From NCBI GenBank assembly GCA_900550165.1, contig URQY01000001.1, positions 79,556 through 143,555 of the forward strand: DNA of 64,000 nucleotides, in the 5' to 3' direction. This document shows, piece after piece, positions 39,893 through 48,513 of this stretch (its first letter is position 1; every line of letters begins with the position of its first letter). The notes beneath the pieces were generated by a model that was not told the origin of the DNA, searched no databases, and was given only the letters and a program-made list of their open reading frames with translations. This DNA is from an uncultured Eubacteriales bacterium. Lineage in GTDB: Bacteria > Bacillota > Clostridia > Oscillospirales > Oscillospiraceae. The position numbers and the translations under genes are program-made.

Positions 39893-40627
39893 TTAGTCCT
39901 GGTCCCAGTTGTGGTAGGTGTTCTGCACGTCCTCGTTATCGTCGAGCATATCGAGCAGCTTTTCCATGTTCTTGATGTCCTCGTCGCTCTCGAGCTTGAC
40001 ATAGGTCTGCGGGACGAGGCTGATATCCGCGCTGACGAAGGCATAGTTCTTCTCCTCGAGCGCCTTGACCACGTCGTTGAACGCGTCGGGGTCGGTTGTG
40101 ATCTCGAAAACATTGTCCTCGGCGTTGAAGTCATCGGCGCCGGCATCGAGCGCATCCATCATGACGGCGTCCTCGTCATAGTCGCCGTCCTCGTTGTCGA
40201 TGATGATAACGCCCTTGCGGTCGAACGACCAGCTCACGCAGCCCTGCGCGCCCATGCCCTTGCCGTACTTATCGAAATAGTGACGGACCTCCGGCGCGGT
40301 GCGCTGGCGGTTGTCGGTCAGCGCCTCAACGATCACGGCCACACCGCCGGGGCCGTAGCCCTCGTAAGTAACAGCCTCGTAGTTGTCGGTGTTGCCCGAG
40401 CCGAGCGCCTTGTCGATGGTGCGCTTGATGTTGTCGTTGGGCATATTGGCTGCCTTCGCCTTGGCGATGACGGTCGCGAGACGGGAGTTGTTATTCGGAT
40501 CGCCCGAGCCGCCCTGCTTGACGGCGACGATGATCTCCTTGGCGATCTTGGTGAAGGCGGCGCTGCGCTTGGCGTCAGCCGCGCCCTTCGTCTTTTGGAT
40601 ATTGTGCCACTTGGAATGTCCGGACAT
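39893..40627 (-). CDS. yebC: YebC/PmpR family transcription/translation factor
   Basis: A 244-residue YebC. The start SGHSKWHNIQKTKGAADAKR is diagnostic, and GPGGVAVIVEALTDNRQRTAPEVRH lies in the middle. The family has been described as a DNA-binding regulator and, more recently, as a helper for translating proline stretches. It follows nif3 in the same direction. Confidence 0.95.
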   Translation of the reverse strand: MSGHSKWHNIQKTKGAADAKRSAAFTKIAKEIIVAVKQGGSGDPNNNSRLATVIAKAKAANMPNDNIKRTIDKALGSGNTDNYEAVTYEGYGPGGVAVIVEALTDNRQRTAPEVRHYFDKYGKGMGAQGCVSWSFDRKGVIIIDNEDGDYDEDAVMMDALDAGADDFNAEDNVFEITTDPDAFNDVVKALEEKNYAFVSADISLVPQTYVKLESDEDIKNMEKLLDMLDDNEDVQNTYHNWDQD

Positions 40628-40641
40628 GATGTGATCTCTCC

Positions 40642-41421
40642 TTACAGATAGTATTGGATGACGTCGCGGTGCGACGTCGAAATGACGGTTTTCACCTCAG
40701 GGAAATGCTCCTCCAGATAGGCCCTGATCGCCGGACAGACGACGGTCTCCGTCGGAAAATGTCCCGCGTCGATCAGGTTGAGTCCTCGCGTATCGAGAAA
40801 ATCGTTGTAGCGCAGATCGCTCGTCACAAATGTATCGCAGCCCTGCGCAATGGCCTGCGGGATATATTCGCCGCACGCGCCGCCGCCCACGGCTACGCGA
40901 TGCACACGCCCGCTGCCGCGGCAATAGCGTAAGCCGCCGCAGCCGAGTAATTCTATCACATCCCGTAGGAACTCTTCAAGCCCTTTTTCGCAGGAAAGTG
41001 TACCGATCCGGCCGATTTTTTCGTCGTTGAGTAAAAAAATATCGTTCAGGCCCAGCTTTTTGGCCAGGCAGTCGTTCACGCCGCCGTCCGCGGCGTCCAG
41101 ATTCGTGTGCATACAGATGGCGGAAATGTCATTTTTGACGAGCATCGTCAAAAGACCGCCAAGCCGCGTATCGGGCCGAAGCGACTGCATCTCGCGCTCA
41201 TGCCAGCGCACGTTCATCACCGGATGGTGGGATACGATGAGCTGTGCCCCGCAGTCGATGACCTCCTGCGCCACGCGCTCGGTGATATCCAGCGCGACCA
41301 CAATGCTCTTGACCTCCTGCTCAGGGTCGCCGACGAGGTGGCCGATATTGTCCCAGTCCATCGCGCTCTCGCGCGGCGCCCAGGAAAAAAGGCTCTGCTC
41401 GATCTCACGTACCGTTGCCAT
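40642..41421 (-). CDS. Nif3-like dinuclear metal centre protein (YqfO-type)
   Basis: A 259-residue Nif3/YqfO family protein. Metal-binding residues are in LIVSHHPVMN (His pair near 64-65), MHTNLDAADGGVND and the late DAGHFPTE. It may act as a GTP cyclohydrolase-like or NAD-linked enzyme; its cellular role is still uncertain. The 5' end overlaps trmK, with which it forms a conserved pair. Confidence 0.93.
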   Translation of the reverse strand: MATVREIEQSLFSWAPRESAMDWDNIGHLVGDPEQEVKSIVVALDITERVAQEVIDCGAQLIVSHHPVMNVRWHEREMQSLRPDTRLGGLLTMLVKNDISAICMHTNLDAADGGVNDCLAKKLGLNDIFLLNDEKIGRIGTLSCEKGLEEFLRDVIELLGCGGLRYCRGSGRVHRVAVGGGACGEYIPQAIAQGCDTFVTSDLRYNDFLDTRGLNLIDAGHFPTETVVCPAIRAYLEEHFPEVKTVISTSHRDVIQYYL

Positions 41422-42121
41422 GCTCCCACTCTCCTTTTCTTCTTTCGAGCTCTTCGATGAGCTTTGTCAAATGCGCGATGCGCGCATCCTTATCCGCAAG
41501 CGACGAGACGGCAAGCCCGTCCCTCGCCCGTCTGAGCTTTGTCAGATGCAGCAAAAGGTATTCGCCGTACAGCGGGTCTCCCCGCAGGAGAATGCCCGTC
41601 AGCGCGTCGGCCTCGCTCAGCTCCTGCCCCATTCCCGCGGCGACGCGGAAGACGACATAGAGCTGCTCCTTGTCTCGCACAAGCGTCTCGCTCAAAAAGC
41701 GGTAGCCGTTGGCGCAGAGCCAGCGGCGCAGCAGATCCGCCTTCGTCTGCGGCTGCAAAATGAGCGTATGCGCGCCGTCGCGCGTCCAGGGCGCGGCTTC
41801 GAGGATGCCGAGGATCGTCTCCCCGCCCATACCGGCAATGGCGACGGTGTCGCACTCCTCCGGACGGAGCTTCGCAAGGCCCGGGCAGAGGCGGAAGTCA
41901 AGCTTTTCCGTCACGCCGTATTCCGCGGCCGTCGCGCGCGCGTGGGCAAGCGGCAGCGCGTTGATATCCGACGCGATGGCGTGCCCGATCGTCCCCTCCT
42001 GCAAAAGGTACACTGGCAGATATCCGTGGTCGGTGCCGATATCGGCCAATCGCGCCCCCTTCGGCACAAGGGACGCGATACACTGCAAACGCGGCTGAAG
42101 CTGCAAGCGAGTCGTTTCCAT
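41405..42121 (-). CDS. trmK: tRNA (adenine(22)-N(1))-methyltransferase
   Basis: A 238-residue TrmK. The SAM-binding motif ADIGTDHGYLPV lies at residues about 25-36, and VAIAGMGGETI at about 94-104. C-terminal coiled coil. It makes m1A22 in tRNA. The trmK-nif3 pair is typical in Firmicutes. Confidence 0.94.
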   Translation of the reverse strand: METTRLQLQPRLQCIASLVPKGARLADIGTDHGYLPVYLLQEGTIGHAIASDINALPLAHARATAAEYGVTEKLDFRLCPGLAKLRPEECDTVAIAGMGGETILGILEAAPWTRDGAHTLILQPQTKADLLRRWLCANGYRFLSETLVRDKEQLYVVFRVAAGMGQELSEADALTGILLRGDPLYGEYLLLHLTKLRRARDGLAVSSLADKDARIAHLTKLIEELERRKGEWEHGNGT

Positions 42122-42149
42122 CGGTCCCTCTCCTTTCCTTCGACCGAAT

Positions 42150-42185
42150 AAGACGCATACGGAAGACCCGTATGCGTCTTATTCT
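42150..42185 (-). terminator. Hairpin after DUF1858 gene
   Basis: 13-bp stem AAGACGCATACGG/CCGTATGCGTCTT with a 5-base loop, between DUF1858 and trmK. Short T-rich sequence follows on both sides. Confidence 0.7.
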
Positions 42186-42190
42186 TATTC

Positions 42191-42397
42191 TCAGACGGGC
42201 TTGTTGGCTTCCTCGTTGACGAGGGCCAGCAGCTTGTCCACGTCGATGCCGTGGACCATGCAGGCTTCCTCCACCGTCTCGCCGCGGGAGCTGGGGCAGC
42301 CCAGGCAGTGCATTCCGATGGAAAGGAAGATCGGCGCGGTCTGCGGTGCAACATCAAGGATATCCCCGATGATGGTATCGCGCGTGATCTCGATCAT
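42191..42397 (-). CDS. DUF1858 domain protein
   Basis: A 68-residue protein with the DUF1858 pattern: TIGDILDVAPQTAPIFLSIGMHCLGCPSSRGETVEEAC. The conserved CxxC (CLGC, around residues 32-35) suggests a thiol or metal role, as in ScdA-type domains. GGAGGTGAA precedes ATG. Function of the family is unclear. Confidence 0.92.
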   Translation of the reverse strand: MIEITRDTIIGDILDVAPQTAPIFLSIGMHCLGCPSSRGETVEEACMVHGIDVDKLLALVNEEANKPV

Positions 42398-42504
42398 ATT
42401 GATTCACCTCCGTGAAAATTTGCTGAAGATAGTTTATCCCATTTTTCGTACTTTTTCAATAGGAAATCCACAAAAAAACGCAGTGCAATAAACGGAGGCT
42501 GCGC

Positions 42505-42540
42505 AAAAAAGAAAGGTGCCCGCCAAGGCGGACACCTTTC
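42505..42540 (-). terminator. Terminator after zinc-ribbon gene
   Basis: Stem GAAAGGTG...CACCTTTC extended by CCGCC/GGCGG (one wobble), with TTTTTT on the minus strand after the 3' arm. Confidence 0.82.
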
Positions 42541-42560
42541 GTATCGGCAGTTACAAGAGC

Positions 42561-42839
42561 TTACTGCTCAGCGCGCATCTTGGCGAAGCACTCGCTGCAG
42601 TAGACCGGACGGTCGGACTTGGGCTCGAAGGGAACCTTGGCCTCGCCGCCGCAGGCTGCGCAGACTGCGGTGAAATACTCGCGGGGACCGCGAGCGGCGT
42701 TCTTGCGAGCGTCGCGGCAGGCCTTGCAGCGCTGGGGCTCGTTCTGGAAGCCGCGCTCCGCGTAGAACTCCTGCTCACCGGCGGTGAACACGAACTCGTT
42801 GCCGCACTCCTTGCAAACTAAAGTCTTGTCTTCGTACAT
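42561..42839 (-). CDS. Zinc-ribbon / CxxC-x17-CxxC domain protein
   Basis: A 92-residue protein with four CxxC pairs: CKEC (residues 9-12), CKAC (38-41), CAAC (60-63) and CSEC (80-83). The first half matches the probable zinc-ribbon domain and the second the CxxCxxC-type domain, so it should bind two zinc ions. Common in Clostridia; role unknown. It lies just downstream of sigH. Confidence 0.9.
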   Translation of the reverse strand: MYEDKTLVCKECGNEFVFTAGEQEFYAERGFQNEPQRCKACRDARKNAARGPREYFTAVCAACGGEAKVPFEPKSDRPVYCSECFAKMRAEQ

Positions 42840-42879
42840 GATTTTACCCTCTCTTTGAATCAGAAAAAATATATTGCGT

Positions 42880-43524
42880 TCAGCGTTTGCTGATATCGCC
42901 GGAGATGATGTGCTGCGCGGCCTTACGGCGCACGCGCTGCACGGCGTTGTCCACCGACTTCGGAGACTTGCCCACGGCCTCTGCGATCTCGCGACAGGAA
43001 AGGCCTTCCAAATAGTACCCTAAGATCTTCGCCTCGAACTCGGACAACTGCTTGCGGGTACTTTCGAGCAGGCTCTCCACATGGTCCCGCTCCGCGATAA
43101 GGAGCTCGGGGTCCGTGTGGCTGGGGTCCAAAGTACCGGGGGTGTAAGAAGTACTGTCAAAGAAAGGGGTATCAAGGGATATGGATTCGTTCAGCGGATA
43201 ATGCTTGCCGCGGGAAGCGGCACGGAGCGCGGAAAACAGGCGGTTGCGGATACACGTCTCCGCATAGGTGCGGAAGGACGCCGTTTTGCCTGCATCGTAC
43301 TCCCGTATCGCCTGAATGAGACCAAACATTCCCTCCTGGATGAGGTCCTCCCCGTCGCCGCCGACAAGGAACAGCGGACGCGCACACGCGCGGACCATAC
43401 CGTAGTAGCGCGTGACGAGAAGCTCCTCCGCTTCCCTGTCGCCGCCGGCTGCTCGCGCGCACAGCTCACTGTCCGTGCAGGCCGCCAAATCTATATGGTG
43501 GTTCTCATTCTGATGATACTGCAT
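42880..43524 (-). CDS. sigH: RNA polymerase sigma factor SigH (Spo0H-type)
   Basis: A 214-residue sigma-70 family protein. Region 2 (FLVGGDGEDLIQEGMFGLIQAI) and region 4 (LSCREIAEAVGKSPKSVDNAVQRVRRK) are clear; SYTPGTLDPSHTDPEL in between is SigH-like. It would direct early sporulation and transition-state genes. The ATG at 43524 lies only two bases after a perfect -10 box, so the actual start may be downstream, for example TTG 43488, unless transcription begins further up. Confidence 0.92.
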   Translation of the reverse strand: MQYHQNENHHIDLAACTDSELCARAAGGDREAEELLVTRYYGMVRACARPLFLVGGDGEDLIQEGMFGLIQAIREYDAGKTASFRTYAETCIRNRLFSALRAASRGKHYPLNESISLDTPFFDSTSYTPGTLDPSHTDPELLIAERDHVESLLESTRKQLSEFEAKILGYYLEGLSCREIAEAVGKSPKSVDNAVQRVRRKAAQHIISGDISKR

Positions 43525-43526
43525 GT

Positions 43527-43556
43527 ATTATACCTTCTGTGCTCAGGTTTTGTCAA
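43527..43556 (-). promoter_or_regulatory. Consensus sigma-A promoter of sigH
   Basis: Minus strand TTGACA (43556-43551), 18-base spacer, TATAAT (43532-43527). Transcription should begin near 43520, which would fall within or right after the first ATG of sigH. Confidence 0.75.
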
Positions 43557-43591
43557 GTATTTACGAAAATTCAGTATTAGCGCTAATGATT

Positions 43592-44938
43592 TTACAGCAT
43601 CTTTATCACATTGACCAAATTCTCGGCCGCGAGAAGCGCAATTTGTTCTGTTTTTGCCTCAACCATCACGCGGATCAGGGCCTCTGTACCGCTCGGACGT
43701 ACCAAAACGCGGCCTTCGCCGGAAAGAGCCCCCTCCTCCTTCGCAATGGCTGCGCTCAGTGCGGCAGACGCCATGATGCCCTCCTTCACGCCGCGCTCAT
43801 GCGAAACGGGAACGTTGAGCAGCACCTGCGGATACTGCGGACAGACGGACGCGAGCGCGGACGCCTTCTTGCCGCTGCGCGCGAGCACATCGAGGAATTG
43901 CAGCGCCGTGAGCTGACCGTCACCGGTCGTGGCATAGTCGGTGAAGATCGTGTGGCCCGACTGCTCGCCGCCGAGCTTGTAGCCGCACTCGTTCATTTTT
44001 TCAAGCACGTTGCGGTCGCCCACGCTCGTGCAGACAAGCCCCACACCGTTTTCGCGGCAGAACTCGTGCAGGCCGAGATTCGACATGACCGTCGCGACGA
44101 TCGTGCCGCCGGAGAGCTTGCCGCGGCGCTTCATATCGGAGCCGCAGACGGCGAGCACCTTGTCGCCGTCGATGATCCCGCCCTGCTCGTCAACGAGCAG
44201 GCAGCGGTCCGCGTCGCCGTCGAACGCGACGCCGATGTCATAGCCGCCCGCGACTACCTTTTGCGCAAGGTCTTCCAAATGGGTCGAGCCGCAGTGATCG
44301 TTGATGTTCACGCCGTCCGGCTCGCGGTGGATGAAGTCACAGAAGCAGCGGAAGCGGCCGAACAGCTCCGGCGCGGTCGCGGACGATGCGCCGTTTGAGC
44401 AGTCGACAAGCACGCGAAGGCCCGCAAGATCGCTCTCGATCGTCCCCGCCAGATGGTCGATGTACGCCTCGCGCGACTGGCGCAGGCCGTGGCGCAGAAC
44501 GCCGATCTCGCCGTGCGTCGCGGCAGGATAGATATCGGTGAGAATTTTTTCCTCCACCTGCTCTTCAATGGCGTCAGGCAGCTTGTAGCCCTTTTCATTG
44601 AAGACCTTGATGCCGTTGTGCTCGTAGGGATTGTGCGAAGCGGAAATGACAATGCCCGCATCCGCGCCCTTAAGCACGGTCAGGTACGCGACCGCAGGCG
44701 TCGGCAGCACGCCGAACGGCATCACGTCGCCGCCGACGGAGCAGATGCCCGCGATGAGCGCGCTCTCGAGCATATCGGAGGAAATGCGCGTGTCCTTGCC
44801 GATGGTGATGACCGGCTTTCTCCCCTTTTCTTCCTTCAAGACGGCCGCGATAGCCTTGCCCGTGCGGAACGCGAGATCAGCCGTGAGATTTTCCCCCACG
44901 ACGCCGCGAATGCCGTCGGTCCCAAACAGTTTTCCCAT
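43592..44938 (-). CDS. glmM: Phosphoglucosamine mutase
   Basis: A 448-residue GlmM. The phosphoserine loop ISASHNP lies at residues 98-104, the metal loop DGDADR at 240-245, and the sugar-binding GEQSGH is present. It converts glucosamine-6-P to glucosamine-1-P for UDP-GlcNAc. ATG 44938 has ATGAGGAAA upstream and gives the standard N-terminus GKLFGTDGIRG; an ATG at 44992 would add 18 residues. Confidence 0.96.
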   Translation of the reverse strand: MGKLFGTDGIRGVVGENLTADLAFRTGKAIAAVLKEEKGRKPVITIGKDTRISSDMLESALIAGICSVGGDVMPFGVLPTPAVAYLTVLKGADAGIVISASHNPYEHNGIKVFNEKGYKLPDAIEEQVEEKILTDIYPAATHGEIGVLRHGLRQSREAYIDHLAGTIESDLAGLRVLVDCSNGASSATAPELFGRFRCFCDFIHREPDGVNINDHCGSTHLEDLAQKVVAGGYDIGVAFDGDADRCLLVDEQGGIIDGDKVLAVCGSDMKRRGKLSGGTIVATVMSNLGLHEFCRENGVGLVCTSVGDRNVLEKMNECGYKLGGEQSGHTIFTDYATTGDGQLTALQFLDVLARSGKKASALASVCPQYPQVLLNVPVSHERGVKEGIMASAALSAAIAKEEGALSGEGRVLVRPSGTEALIRVMVEAKTEQIALLAAENLVNVIKML

Positions 44939-44994
44939 AATATTTTTCCTCATCTTAAATTTAGATTCGCAAAACTCAATAAAGCAATTCACCT

Positions 44995-46050
44995 TTACAG
45001 ACTGAGCTGCTCCGGCACTTCGTCCATGCTCTTGGGCACAGAGAGCCCCAAGTGCTCATACGCCTTGCGCGTGACGCAGCGGCCGCGCGGCGTGCGCTGC
45101 AAAAAGCCGAGCTGCATCAGATACGGCTCGTAAACATCCAGCAGCGTGACGGCTTCCTCGCCGATGGTCGCGGCCAGCGTCTCGATGCCGACGGGACCGC
45201 CGCCGTAGTTTTCGATGATGGCGCGCAGCATCCGGTGGTCGATGGGGTCGAGGCCCAGATCGTCGATCTCGAGCGCGCGGAGCGCCTCGTCTGCAACCTC
45301 TCTCGTGATGACGCCGTCGGCCCTAACATCCGCAAAGTCACGCACGCGGCGCAGCATCCGGTTGGCGATACGCGGCGTGCCGCGCGAGCGGCGCGCGATC
45401 TCGAGCGCGCCCGTCGGGTCGATATCGACATTCAGGATGCTTGCCGACCGCGTGACGATCTTCGCCAGCTCCTGCGGTGTGTAAAGCTCCAAACGCAGCG
45501 TGACGCCGAAGCGGTCGCGCAGCGGCGCGGAAAGCTGGCCCGCGCGCGTCGTCGCACCGATGAGCGTAAAGTGCGGCAGATCGAGGCGGATGGAATTCGC
45601 GCTCGGTCCCTTGCCGACGATAATGTCGATGGCGTAGTCCTCCATCGCGGGATACAAGATCTCCTCCACGCTGCGGTTCAGGCGGTGGATCTCGTCGACG
45701 AAGAGGATATCCCCCTCGTTCAGATTCGTCAACAGCGCCGCAAGGTCACCCGCCTTTTCGATGGCAGGGCCGGAGGTGATGCGGATGTTCACGCCCATTT
45801 CCTGGGCAATAATGCCTGCAAGCGTCGTCTTGCCGAGGCCCGGAGGTCCGTGCAGCAGCACGTGGTCGAGCGATTCGCCGCGCTTTTTCGCCGCGGCGAT
45901 GAAGACGGCGAGGTTGCCCTTCGCCTTCTCCTGTCCGATGTATTCCGAAAGCGTCTTCGGGCGCAGCGAACCCTCCTGCGCGTCTTCGCTCAGGAAGGTC
46001 TTGGCCACGATCGGCTCTTCATAAATGTCGGTTCCAAAATCAATGCTCAA
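44995..46050 (-). CDS. ruvB: Holliday junction branch migration helicase RuvB
   Basis: A 351-residue AAA+ motor. Walker A GPPGLGKT at 68-75, Walker B DEIH at 119-122, sensor and arginine finger regions ([18 protein letters not shown]) and a C-terminal winged helix are present. It drives branch migration with RuvA. Third Ruv gene in the block, after a small membrane protein. Confidence 0.97.
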   Translation of the reverse strand: MSIDFGTDIYEEPIVAKTFLSEDAQEGSLRPKTLSEYIGQEKAKGNLAVFIAAAKKRGESLDHVLLHGPPGLGKTTLAGIIAQEMGVNIRITSGPAIEKAGDLAALLTNLNEGDILFVDEIHRLNRSVEEILYPAMEDYAIDIIVGKGPSANSIRLDLPHFTLIGATTRAGQLSAPLRDRFGVTLRLELYTPQELAKIVTRSASILNVDIDPTGALEIARRSRGTPRIANRMLRRVRDFADVRADGVITREVADEALRALEIDDLGLDPIDHRMLRAIIENYGGGPVGIETLAATIGEEAVTLLDVYEPYLMQLGFLQRTPRGRCVTRKAYEHLGLSVPKSMDEVPEQLSL

Positions 46051-46087
46051 GCGCTCACGCTCCTTTTTGTGCTTTGCGAAGGAATAA

Positions 46088-46246
46088 TCAGTACCTGATC
46101 ACAAAATAAATCACATACAGCCAGCTCAAAAGGCCGTGTACAATCGCCCAACCCACGCTATGCCAGTTCGCATAAGAGATGACCATTGCAAGGCAGGTTC
46201 CAAAGGTAATCCCCTTTTTAGCAGCCTCTTTTGTATTCTCGTTCAT
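46088..46246 (-). CDS. Small membrane protein between ruvA and ruvB
   Basis: A 52-residue ORF ([18 protein letters not shown] ... VIYFVIRY) with one or two hydrophobic stretches ([31 protein letters not shown]). GGAGAAACGATAA precedes ATG 46246. It looks like a small inner-membrane protein of Firmicutes and is well placed as a real gene, but no function can be given. Confidence 0.7.
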   Translation of the reverse strand: MNENTKEAAKKGITFGTCLAMVISYANWHSVGWAIVHGLLSWLYVIYFVIRY

Positions 46247-46258
46247 TTATCGTTTCTC

Positions 46259-46855
46259 CTATTTTACCATTTTCTTTAAGCTCTGGCGCACGATCTCTTC
46301 GAGCGGCAGGTTCTCCGCGTCGATGCCCTTCATCGCCACTGCGATGTCCTGCTGCGTGTAGCCGAGCACCGTGAGCGCGGCGGCGGCCTCGACAGCCTTG
46401 CTCTTCTCCCCCGCGGCGATCCCCGGGGCGGCAGGCATACCGATCTCCTGCTGCTGCTTGGCAAGCTTGTCCTTGAGCTCCAAAATGATGCGCTGGGCGA
46501 TCTTCTTGCCGATGCCCGGCGCGGCGATGAGCGCCTTTTCATCGCCCGTAATGACCGCCATCGCCAACGCCTGCGGCGTGCAGACCGACAAAATCGCGAG
46601 CGCCGCCTTCGGCCCCACGCCCGATACGCCGATGAGCTGCTTAAAGCTCCCGAGCTCGCCCTGCGTGGCAAAGCCGTAGAGGTCGAAAATACCCTCGGCG
46701 ACGTGCAAATAGGTGTAAAGCTTTCCAGCTTTACCCACTTGAAGCTGTGAGATCGTCGTGCTGGTGGTCTTGCAGGCATAGCCCACGCCGCCGCAGTCGA
46801 TCACGGCGAGATACGGCTCCACGTGGGCGACCGTACCGCTGACATAATAAAACAT
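46259..46855 (-). CDS. ruvA: Holliday junction branch migration protein RuvA
   Basis: A 198-residue RuvA with an OB-fold N-terminus (FYYVSGTVAHVEPYLAVIDCGGVGYAC), two helix-hairpin-helix motifs (GVSGVGPKAALAIL; AAPGIGKKIAQRII) and the flexible linker to domain III that contacts RuvB. It holds the four-way junction. It follows ruvC. Confidence 0.96.
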   Translation of the reverse strand: MFYYVSGTVAHVEPYLAVIDCGGVGYACKTTSTTISQLQVGKAGKLYTYLHVAEGIFDLYGFATQGELGSFKQLIGVSGVGPKAALAILSVCTPQALAMAVITGDEKALIAAPGIGKKIAQRIILELKDKLAKQQQEIGMPAAPGIAAGEKSKAVEAAAALTVLGYTQQDIAVAMKGIDAENLPLEEIVRQSLKKMVK

Positions 46856-46875
46856 AAGCTGCCCCTCTCTCCCGC

Positions 46876-47391
46876 TCAGATGGTCTGCTTGACGTCGCCG
46901 CCGCTGACACGGCTCAAAAGCGACGTGGCGCTGCGCGCGTGACAGATGGCAATGGCCAGCGCATCGGCCGCATCGTCGGGGCGCGGCACGGCCTTAAGCT
47001 TCAGCAGCCGCCGGACCATGTCCATGACCTGCTTTTTTTCGGCAAGGCCATAGCCGACAACGGCCTGCTTGACCTGCATGGGGGTATATTCATAGAGCGG
47101 CACGCCGCTCTTTTCCGCAGTGCACAAAATGATGCCGCGGCCGTGCGCCACGGCGATGCCGGTCGTAATGTTGTTCGAAAAGAACAGCTCCTCGACCGCG
47201 ATGGCATCGGGCTTTAATTGCGCGATAAGCGCTTCCATATCCTGCTCGATCTGCACAAGGCGGCGCGCCAGCGGCAGTCCCGCAGGCGTGTTGATCGCGC
47301 CGTAATTCAAAAGCCGCGTCTGCCCGCGCTCGGCTTCGATCAGCCCGAAGCCGACGATGGCGATGCCCGGGTCGATACCGAGTATCCGCAC
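46876..47391 (-). CDS. ruvC: Crossover junction endodeoxyribonuclease RuvC
   Basis: A RuvC resolvase of about 171 residues, starting MRILGIDPGIAIVGFG, with catalytic acids D7 (ILGIDPG), the Glu in AVEELFF and the late RPDDAADALA pair. It cuts Holliday junctions. GTG 47391 is preferred because GGGAGG lies 8 bases upstream; GTG codons at 47397 and 47400 are alternatives. Confidence 0.94.
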   Translation of the reverse strand: MRILGIDPGIAIVGFGLIEAERGQTRLLNYGAINTPAGLPLARRLVQIEQDMEALIAQLKPDAIAVEELFFSNNITTGIAVAHGRGIILCTAEKSGVPLYEYTPMQVKQAVVGYGLAEKKQVMDMVRRLLKLKAVPRPDDAADALAIAICHARSATSLLSRVSGGDVKQTI

Positions 47392-47477
47392 GCGCACCAC
47401 CTCCCATGTTACTAATGGATCATTATATCAAACATTTGTCCGAAATGCAACGAGAAATCACGGCATGAAGAGACTGC

Positions 47478-47504
47478 CGAAAAAGTGGCTCTGCCGCTTT
47501 TTCG
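47478..47504. repeat. Hairpin in ruvC-xerD gap
   Basis: 12-base arms CGAAAAAGTGGC/GCCGCTTTTTCG (one mismatch) with a TCT loop, followed by GC-rich sequence and the xerD terminator. It may be part of a small interspersed repeat or just a weak terminator. The 47405-47602 gap holds no gene. Confidence 0.5.
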
Positions 47505-47566
47505 AGAAGGGTCCGCTGCGCTCTGCGCCTGCGGGCACGAAACTCTGCGAGGCTTTTCGACAAGTG

Positions 47567-47600
47567 AAAAGGCCGCTCGATGAGCGGCCTTTTGTTTCTT
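47567..47600 (-). terminator. Terminator after xerD
   Basis: 12-bp stem AAAAGGCCGCTC/GAGCGGCCTTTT with GAT loop, immediately downstream of the xerD stop on the minus strand. Confidence 0.85.
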
Positions 47601-47601
47601 C

Positions 47602-48486
47602 TTATGCCCGCGGGTGCGCCTTCTGATAGACGTCCTTGAGGTGCTTTTTGACCACGTGCGTGTAGATCTGCGTCGAAGAGATATCCGCGTGGCCCAGCAT
47701 CTCCTGAATGGAGCGCAGGTCCGCGCCGTTTTCAAGCAGATGTACGGCAAACGAGTGGCGCAGCGTGTGCGGCGTGATGTCCTTTGAGATGCCCGCGGTC
47801 TCCTGGTAGTGCTTGACGATCTTCCAGAACCCCTGGCGGCTCATGCGCTCGCCATTCATGTTGACGAACAGCGCCGTCTCCTCCGGGTCGGCCACAAGCT
47901 GCGGGCGCACCTCCTTCATGTAGTGCGAAAGCGCTTTGACCGCGGCGGGATAGAGCGGGATGATGCGCTCCTTGCCCTTGCTCTGCGCGCGGATAAAGCT
48001 CGCGCTCAGGTTGACGTCGTCCTCATTGAGCGAGATGAGTTCGGAAACGCGAATCCCCGTGGCATACAGCAGCTCGAGCATCGCGTGGTCGCGGTAGCCC
48101 TTGGCGTCCACGCACTGAGGCTGGTCAAGAAAGAGCTCGACCTCCTTACCGGTGAGGATCTCGGGAAATTTGTGCTCCACCTTCACCGCCGCGACCCCCT
48201 TGGCCGGGTTGATGTCCACCTCGCCGCTGAGCTGAAGATAGGCGTAGAATGACTTGATCGACGCGATGGATCGCGTGATCGTCGCAGCCGACTTGCCCTT
48301 GCCGCCCATCCAGGAAACATAGGTGCTGATGACCTCCTGCGTCACCTGCGGCAGCGGCACGGGGCTGAACTCGGTAAGATACGCGGCAAACTGGTGCAGA
48401 TCGCGCATATAGGAGCTGAGCGTATTCTGCGAGGCGTGCTTCTCCGCAGCGAGATAGTCTTCATATTGCTTGAGATAGTCGGCCAC
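47602..48486 (-). CDS. xerD: Site-specific tyrosine recombinase XerD
   Basis: A 294-residue recombinase. The catalytic set is R146 (GIRVSEL), K172, H240 and R243 (HTLRHSF), H266 (LGHADIS) and Y275 (QIYTHV). It resolves chromosome dimers at dif. The length and its place next to spoIIM match chromosomal XerD rather than a phage integrase. Confidence 0.93.
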   Translation of the reverse strand: MADYLKQYEDYLAAEKHASQNTLSSYMRDLHQFAAYLTEFSPVPLPQVTQEVISTYVSWMGGKGKSAATITRSIASIKSFYAYLQLSGEVDINPAKGVAAVKVEHKFPEILTGKEVELFLDQPQCVDAKGYRDHAMLELLYATGIRVSELISLNEDDVNLSASFIRAQSKGKERIIPLYPAAVKALSHYMKEVRPQLVADPEETALFVNMNGERMSRQGFWKIVKHYQETAGISKDITPHTLRHSFAVHLLENGADLRSIQEMLGHADISSTQIYTHVVKKHLKDVYQKAHPRA

Positions 48487-48513
48487 GGACGCACGCCCCC
48501 TTCCTTTTTGATA

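Noticed and set aside
47602..48486. Tyrosine recombinase as a prophage or island integrase
   Set aside because: Length, catalytic motifs and position beside spoIIM and the ruv genes fit chromosomal XerD, and it is 26 kb from the prophage end.
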